Below are positions 14,678-18,879 of a stretch of 18,879 bases of DNA, piece after piece. Source of the DNA: Gammaproteobacteria bacterium (GTDB lineage: Bacteria > Pseudomonadota > Gammaproteobacteria > Natronospirales > REEB76). The stretch lies in the NCBI GenBank assembly GCA_027317045.1, contig DAHVFI010000297.1, positions 1 to 18,879 on the forward strand, given 5' to 3'. The notes beneath the pieces are model-generated. The model was not told the DNA's origin and searched no databases. It worked only from the letters and a program-made list of their open reading frames with translations. Position 1 is the stretch's first letter; every line of letters begins with the position of its first letter. The position numbers were made by a program, and so were the translations under genes.

Positions 14678-14950
14678 TTAGTTTACGGCATCCTTTAGGG
14701 CTTTGCCAGCTTTGAAACCCGGTACCCTGCTCGCTGCGATCTGAATAGTCTGCCCTGTCTGTGGATTGCGGCCGGTGCGCGCCGCACGCTGTTTAACCGT
14801 GAAAGTGCCGAAGCCCACCAGCACTACTTGATCGCCTTTCCCGAGCGCGCCGGTAATGGAATGCAGCACCGCCTGTACGGCACGATCCGCATCCGCATGA
14901 GAAAGTTTCGTGGCTTCGGCCACTGCATTGATTAATTCAGCTTTGTTCAT
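14678..14950 (-). CDS. hupB: DNA-binding protein HU
   Basis: Small histone-like protein that binds and bends DNA with little sequence preference and organises the nucleoid. It has 90 residues, the standard length. It starts MNKAELINAVAEATKLS, carries the VGFGTFTVKQRAARTGRNP signature, and has the intercalating Pro63 in RNP at the tip of the beta-arm. FKAGKALKDAVN is the usual C-terminus. The ATG at 14950 has AGGGGA about 9 nt upstream. The gene has a strong promoter about 150 bases upstream and lies between lon and a tRNA pair. The place after lon corresponds to E. coli hupB (HU-beta). A possible weak -10 (TAAACT) overlaps its last codons. Confidence 0.97.
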   Translation of the reverse strand: MNKAELINAVAEATKLSHADADRAVQAVLHSITGALGKGDQVVLVGFGTFTVKQRAARTGRNPQTGQTIQIAASRVPGFKAGKALKDAVN

Positions 14951-15089
14951 GATGTTGTGTCCCCTGGTTGCCTGAGTGTTGATGATGGACAGTTCCCCTG
15001 GCCGGGTTTAAAAACACATCCTGCCTGTGCGCTTCACGTCACCAGGCACATGCAAGTTTTGCGGCTCGTAACCTGCCGTGGTGCGCAAT

Positions 15090-15119
15090 TTTATACAGGT
15101 GGCCGCAAACACTTGTCAA
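15090..15119 (-). promoter_or_regulatory. Strong sigma-70 promoter of hupB
   Basis: A perfect TTGACA -35 (15114-15119) is followed after 18 bp by TATAAA (15090-15095, 5 of 6). The transcription start would be near 15083, giving a leader of about 130 nt before the hupB ATG. In that leader TGCCTG and CAGGCA can pair across a 15-base loop, with TTTTT 7 nt further on, too distant for a normal terminator. Confidence 0.8.
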
Positions 15120-15174
15120 CTTGACGCCGCCTCCAGCTAATCAGAACCACCCTTGCGACGTTTGCAGGTAATGC

Positions 15175-15287
15175 CTTTTTTCAATCGCCTAAGCGATTGA
15201 AAAATGAAGAAAAGCCATAATTTATTTTTTGATTTTTCGCGCCCAAAAATTCGGAATATGAAATCTTCAAGGTATCCTTGATCAAAT
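15175..15287. other. AT-rich stretch between lon and the hupB promoter
   Basis: The hupB-lon gap (14951-15287, 337 bases) has no gene. Its lon-proximal part is unusually AT-rich for this region, with repeated A- and T-tracts (15176-15250). A 6-bp hairpin (TCAAGG/CCTTGA, 15267-15281) lies 6 bases after the lon stop and has no T-run. This AT-rich DNA may be bent and may help the hupB promoter, but that is an inference. Confidence 0.55.
15177..15204. repeat. 12-bp perfect inverted repeat with reversed terminator polarity
   Basis: TTTTTCAATCGC (15177-15188) and GCGATTGAAAAA (15193-15204) pair perfectly around CTAA. On either strand the T-run comes before and the A-run after the GC-containing core. 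A Rho-independent terminator has the opposite order. It lies about 85-110 bases after the lon stop. It could be a 3'-end RNA structure for lon or a protein-binding site. Confidence 0.65.
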
Positions 15288-17726
15288 CTAATGAGGCCGC
15301 ACACCTTCGGGTTCGGTTTTCGCGGCCGGCACCTCGGCCTGCGGCGCTGCCCCCCCCACCAGTTCAGCCGGCTTCGGTTCGGGTATGCGCTCCAGCGCCA
15401 TCTTGAATACTTCGTCTATCCAACGTATTGGATGGATATCAAGTGCGCCTTTGATGTTTTTGGGTATCTCCACAAGATCCTTGGCATTTTCCTGTGGAAT
15501 CAGCACAATACTAATACCGCCACGGTGCGCCGCAAGAAGTTTTTCCTTGAGCCCGCCGATGGGCAGCACCTCACCGCGCAGGGTAATTTCGCCCGTCATG
15601 GCGACATCGGCACGTACGGGAATCTTAGTAAGTGCCGATACCAAGGCCGTGCACATGCCGACACCAGCGCTGGGGCCGTCCTTGGGGGTGGCGCCTTCCG
15701 GCACGTGGATATGCACATCATATTTCTGATGAAAATCCGTTTCGATGCCCAGCAAGGATGCACGGCTGCGCACCACAGTCATGGCTGCCTGGATGGATTC
15801 TTGCATCACACCGCCCAACTGGCCGGTGTGAATCAGCTTACCCTTGCCCGGCACCACCGTGGCCTCGATGGTCAGTAACTCGCCACCCATTTCAGTCCAG
15901 GCAAGTCCGGTCACCTGGCCTACCTGGTCGTGATCCTCGGCGCGGCCATAACGGAAACGGCGTACGCCCAGGTAATCATCCAGGTTACGCGGCAGTACAT
16001 GCACCTGTTTGTCGCGCGGCTTGAGCAGTAAGCCTTTCACCACCTTACGGCAGATCTTGGAAATCTCCCGTTCCAGATTACGCACACCGGCTTCACGCGT
16101 GTAGTAACGAATGATGTCCGTGATGGCGCTTTCGCTGATGGTGAGTTCAGCTGATTTCAGACCATTGTTACGCATCTGTTTCGGTATCAGATAACGCATG
16201 GCGATATTGATTTTCTCATCCTCGGTATAACCCGGGAGACGGATTACCTCCATACGATCCAGCAACGGCGCCGGGATATTCATGGTGTTGGCGGTAGCCA
16301 CGAATAGCACCTCGGAAAGATCAAGATCCACCTCCAGATAATGATCATTAAAGGTGTTGTTCTGTTCCGGATCCAGCACTTCAAGGAGAGCCGAGGACGG
16401 GTCGCCGCGGAAATCCATGGACATCTTGTCCACCTCATCCAGCAGGAACAATGGATTACGCACGCCGACTTTCGCCATGTTCTGCAGAATCTTGCTGGGC
16501 ATGGAGCCGATATAAGTGCGCCGATGCCCGCGGATCTCCGCTTCATCGCGCACGCCGCCCAGGGACATGCGCGCAAATTTCCGGTTGGTGGCGCGTGCAA
16601 TACTCTGGCCCAGCGAAGTTTTACCAACTCCCGGGGGACCCACCAGGCACAGGATCGGACCCTTGAGTTTGTTCACACGCTGCTGCACCGCCAGGTACTC
16701 AAGGATACGTTCCTTTACCTTATCGAGGCCGTAATGGTCCTCGGCGAGGATCTTTTCCGCGCCTTCAAGGTCGTGGCGTACGCGCGTGCGCTTTTTCCAC
16801 GGCACATTCACCAGCCAATCGATATAGTTGCGCACCACGGTGGCTTCGGCGGACATGGGCGACATGAGTTTGAGTTTGTTGAATTCCGCCATCGCCTTGT
16901 CGCGGGCTTCCTTCGACATGCCGGCCTTATGAATTTTCTTTTCCAGTTCCTCAAGCTCGTTAGGTGCATCTTCCAGCTCACCCAGTTCCTTCTGAATAGC
17001 CTTCATCTGCTCATTCAGGTAGTACTCGCGCTGGCTTTTTTCCATTTGCTGCTTGACGCGGCCGCGGATGCGTCTTTCAATCTGCAGGATATCGATCTCG
17101 CCTTCAATCAGCGCTATAACATGCTCAAGACGCGCACGTGCATCCTCGAGTTCAAGGATTTTCTGTTTCTCATCCAGCTTGAGCTGCATGTGCGCGGCGA
17201 TGGTATCCGCAAGCCGGCCCGGCGAATCAATCCCCGCCAGGGAAGTCAGCAATTCAGGCGGGATCTTCTTATTGAGCTTGACGTACTGATCAAACAGCGA
17301 TAATGCCGAACGCATCAGCACATCCATCTCACGTTCATCATATTGGGAATGCGTGCGGATAACGCTTACCAGTGCGGAAAAATACTCGCCGTCGCTGATC
17401 CGCAAAATACGCGCGCGGTCGCCGCCCTCCACCAGCACTTTGACGGTGCCGTCGGGGAGTTTCACCAGCTGCAGAATCGTGGCCAGGGTTCCCACCCGGT
17501 AGACATCGTTTTCTTTGGGGTCGTCCACTTCCGGACTCTTCTGCGCCAACAGCAGTATCTGCTTACCTGCCTGCATGCCGTGGTCCAGCGCCTTGATGGA
17601 TTTATCCCGACCGACAAACAGCGGGATGACCATGTGCGGATAGACCACCACATCGCGCAACGGCAATACCGGAACCAGAATAGGCTGGCCTTCAAGCAGA
17701 TCGGTTTGACGGGTTTCGCTGGTCAC
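15288..17726 (-). CDS. lon: ATP-dependent protease Lon
   Basis: Hexameric cytoplasmic protease that unfolds and degrades damaged proteins and short-lived regulators. It has 812 residues (E. coli 784). The N-terminal substrate-binding domain begins LVPVLPLRDVVVYPHMVIPLFVGR and leads into coiled-coil helices at about 185-290. The AAA+ module has Walker A GPPGVGKT at 363-370 and Walker B FLLDEVDK at about 427-434. The protease domain has the Ser-Lys dyad Ser686 (PKDGPSAGVGM) and Lys729 (GGLKEKL). The last 30 or so residues are an Ala/Pro/Glu-rich tail absent from E. coli Lon. The start is GTG 17726, with AAGGA 6 nt upstream. It lies 109 bases after clpX, with a probable heat-shock promoter between. 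Confidence 0.97.
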   Translation of the reverse strand: MTSETRQTDLLEGQPILVPVLPLRDVVVYPHMVIPLFVGRDKSIKALDHGMQAGKQILLLAQKSPEVDDPKENDVYRVGTLATILQLVKLPDGTVKVLVEGGDRARILRISDGEYFSALVSVIRTHSQYDEREMDVLMRSALSLFDQYVKLNKKIPPELLTSLAGIDSPGRLADTIAAHMQLKLDEKQKILELEDARARLEHVIALIEGEIDILQIERRIRGRVKQQMEKSQREYYLNEQMKAIQKELGELEDAPNELEELEKKIHKAGMSKEARDKAMAEFNKLKLMSPMSAEATVVRNYIDWLVNVPWKKRTRVRHDLEGAEKILAEDHYGLDKVKERILEYLAVQQRVNKLKGPILCLVGPPGVGKTSLGQSIARATNRKFARMSLGGVRDEAEIRGHRRTYIGSMPSKILQNMAKVGVRNPLFLLDEVDKMSMDFRGDPSSALLEVLDPEQNNTFNDHYLEVDLDLSEVLFVATANTMNIPAPLLDRMEVIRLPGYTEDEKINIAMRYLIPKQMRNNGLKSAELTISESAITDIIRYYTREAGVRNLEREISKICRKVVKGLLLKPRDKQVHVLPRNLDDYLGVRRFRYGRAEDHDQVGQVTGLAWTEMGGELLTIEATVVPGKGKLIHTGQLGGVMQESIQAAMTVVRSRASLLGIETDFHQKYDVHIHVPEGATPKDGPSAGVGMCTALVSALTKIPVRADVAMTGEITLRGEVLPIGGLKEKLLAAHRGGISIVLIPQENAKDLVEIPKNIKGALDIHPIRWIDEVFKMALERIPEPKPAELVGGAAPQAEVPAAKTEPEGVRPH

Positions 17727-17792
17727 ACTGGATCCTTCATGAGTTCCGAGGTTGAGCGATAGCGGAAGCTTTCAAGATTACGCAATCCATGC

Positions 17793-17818
17793 ATGCGGGT
17801 GAAATTCGCATTTTCAAG
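17793..17818 (-). promoter_or_regulatory. Probable sigma-32 heat-shock promoter of lon
   Basis: In the clpX-lon gap the minus strand reads CTTGAAA (17812-17818), 12 bases, then CCCGCAT (17793-17799). This closely fits the RpoH consensus CTTGAA, N13-17, CCCCAT. Transcription would start near 17785, about 60 nt before the lon GTG. A second CTTGAAA lies closer to lon but lacks a partner. E. coli lon is RpoH-controlled, which supports the call. Confidence 0.6.
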
Positions 17819-17835
17819 CGGCCGGACGGCGGATT

Positions 17836-18879
17836 TCAGCCATCCGCGGCTGCCAACTGTTTTTTTCCGCGCTCATAGACAATGTAAGGCTGGTTCTCGC
17901 CGCTGATAACCGCTTCATCGATGACCACTTTTGAGACATGCTCCATGGAAGGCAATTCATACATGATGTCCAACAATACGTGTTCCAGTATTGTGCGCAG
18001 GCCACGGGCACCGGTTTTACGCTCCATGGCCCGGCGTGCAGTGCTGCGCAATGCATCCTCGCGAAGTTCCAGCTCACAACCTTCCATATCGAAGAGTTTC
18101 TGATATTGCTTGGTAATCGCGTTCTTAGGTTCAGTGAGGATACGCATCAATGCGCCCTCATCAAGTTCGTCCAGTGTCGCGACTACCGGCAAACGGCCCA
18201 CAAACTCCGGGATTAGCCCAAAACGGATAAGATCCTCCGGTTCCACATCGTGCAAGACTTCGCCCACATTCTTGATGTCGGCCTTGCCTCTAATTTCAGC
18301 CATGAAGCCGATACCGCTCTTTTCCGTGCGATTGCGAATGATTTTTTCCAGCCCCGCGAACGCGCCACCGCAAAGGAACAGGATATTACTGGTGTCCACC
18401 TGCAGGAATTCCTGCTGCGGATGCTTTCGACCACCCTGCGGAGGCACAGATGCAATAGTGCCTTCAATGAGTTTCAGCAGCGCCTGCTGCACACCTTCGC
18501 CTGAGACGTCGCGGGTGATGGACGGGTTATCGGACTTGCGTGAAATCTTGTCAATTTCATCGATGTAGACAATGCCGGTCTGGGCCTTCTCCACATCGTA
18601 ATCACATTTCTGCAGCAATTTCTGGATGATATTCTCCACATCCTCGCCCACGTAACCTGCTTCAGTAAGCGTGGTGGCGTCGGCAATCGTGAAGGGCACA
18701 TTCAACAGGCGCGCCAGCGTTTCCGCCAGCAGTGTCTTGCCGGAACCGGTGGGACCGATGAGCAGGATATTGCTCTTGGCCAACTCCACATCATCTTTGT
18801 TATGTGTGCTGCGTACATCCAGGCGCTTATAATGATTGTATACGGCCACGGAAAGGATTTTCTTGGCGCGCTCCTGGCC
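17836..18879 (-). CDS. clpX: ATP-dependent Clp protease unfoldase ClpX (5' end outside window)
   Basis: AAA+ unfoldase that recognises tagged proteins and feeds them to ClpP. The last 347 residues are present and the frame runs open to the window edge from GQERAKKIL. Using fragment numbering, Walker A GPTGSGKT is at 42-49, the pore loop GYVG at 75-78, Walker B VYIDEID at about 104-110, the RKH loop in GGRKHPQQEF, and the ClpP-docking IGF loop at 190-192. Sensor-2 KTGARGLR is near the C-terminus. By comparison with E. coli ClpX (424 residues) about 77 N-terminal residues, including the zinc-binding domain, lie outside. An apparent start at 18849 is an internal Val codon, not a real start. lon follows on the same strand. 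Confidence 0.97.
   Translation of the reverse strand, partial: GQERAKKILSVAVYNHYKRLDVRSTHNKDDVELAKSNILLIGPTGSGKTLLAETLARLLNVPFTIADATTLTEAGYVGEDVENIIQKLLQKCDYDVEKAQTGIVYIDEIDKISRKSDNPSITRDVSGEGVQQALLKLIEGTIASVPPQGGRKHPQQEFLQVDTSNILFLCGGAFAGLEKIIRNRTEKSGIGFMAEIRGKADIKNVGEVLHDVEPEDLIRFGLIPEFVGRLPVVATLDELDEGALMRILTEPKNAITKQYQKLFDMEGCELELREDALRSTARRAMERKTGARGLRTILEHVLLDIMYELPSMEHVSKVVIDEAVISGENQPYIVYERGKKQLAAADG

Noticed and set aside
15279..15286. TTGATCAA near the lon stop as an FNR or CRP half-site pair
   Set aside because: FNR sites need TTGAT and ATCAA separated by four bases; here the halves overlap, so it is only a short palindrome.
16341..17303. Plus-strand open frame of 320 codons opposite lon
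   Set aside because: It lies wholly inside lon, whose motifs are intact. No domain or plausible ribosome site supports it.
17723..17740. Five-codon open frame (ATG AAG GAT CCA GTG TGA) overlapping the lon start
   Set aside because: It has no good ribosome site of its own and contains the lon Shine-Dalgarno by position. It is too short to separate from chance, though coupling cannot be excluded.
1..18879. Mobile elements, CRISPR arrays, integration sites at the tRNAs, defence or biosynthetic islands
   Set aside because: I saw no transposase, integrase, terminal repeat, repeat-spacer array or duplicated tRNA 3' end. All four tRNAs sit tightly among core genes.

Overview
This window is an ordinary chromosomal core region of a GC-rich, non-enteric gammaproteobacterium. 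The gene order clpX-lon-hupB-ppiD-fabI followed by mltD-gloB / yafS-like-rnhA-dnaQ-nhaB matches, as I recall it, the order known from Pseudomonas and, in pieces, from E. coli. The tRNAs encode their CCA ends and most proteins resemble their E. coli counterparts closely. I cannot place the organism more precisely; a deep-branching lineage near Xanthomonadales/Nevskiales would fit but is a guess. I see no mobile element, CRISPR array, prophage or integrated island, and no clear candidate for a new multi-gene system.

Layout, left to right. Positions 1-1395 hold the first 465 codons of kup (K+ uptake), minus strand, behind a structured leader of about 120 nt. Next come tRNA-Glu and tRNA-Ala and then gltX, all minus strand, so glutamyl-tRNA synthetase lies just upstream of its own tRNA substrate. 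Then, still on the minus strand, are a Kch-type potassium channel with a likely internal translation start, a small secreted or outer-membrane protein of unknown role, the Na+/H+ antiporter nhaB, dnaQ (proofreading exonuclease), rnhA (RNase HI) and a YafS-like methyltransferase. A 101-bp divergent gap separates these from plus-strand gloB, mltD and fabI. fabI converges on ppiD at a terminator. From there to the end everything is on the minus strand: ppiD, tRNA-Asp, tRNA-Val, hupB, lon and the partial clpX.

Three functional themes stand out. Monovalent-cation handling is shared by Kup, Kch and NhaB, with an unknown envelope protein between nhaB and kch. Protein quality control is shared by ClpX, Lon and the periplasmic chaperone PpiD, with HU encoded among them and a plausible heat-shock promoter before lon. 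The rest is housekeeping: replication fidelity, fatty-acid synthesis, methylglyoxal detoxification and peptidoglycan turnover.

The most useful second-look points are small-scale: the internal start in kch, the kup leader hairpins, the putative sigma-32 promoter of lon, an Asn at a usual zinc-ligand position of GltX, a parvulin domain in PpiD that looks intact, the hupB-tRNA-tRNA arrangement, a reversed-polarity inverted repeat after lon, and the unassigned envelope protein.
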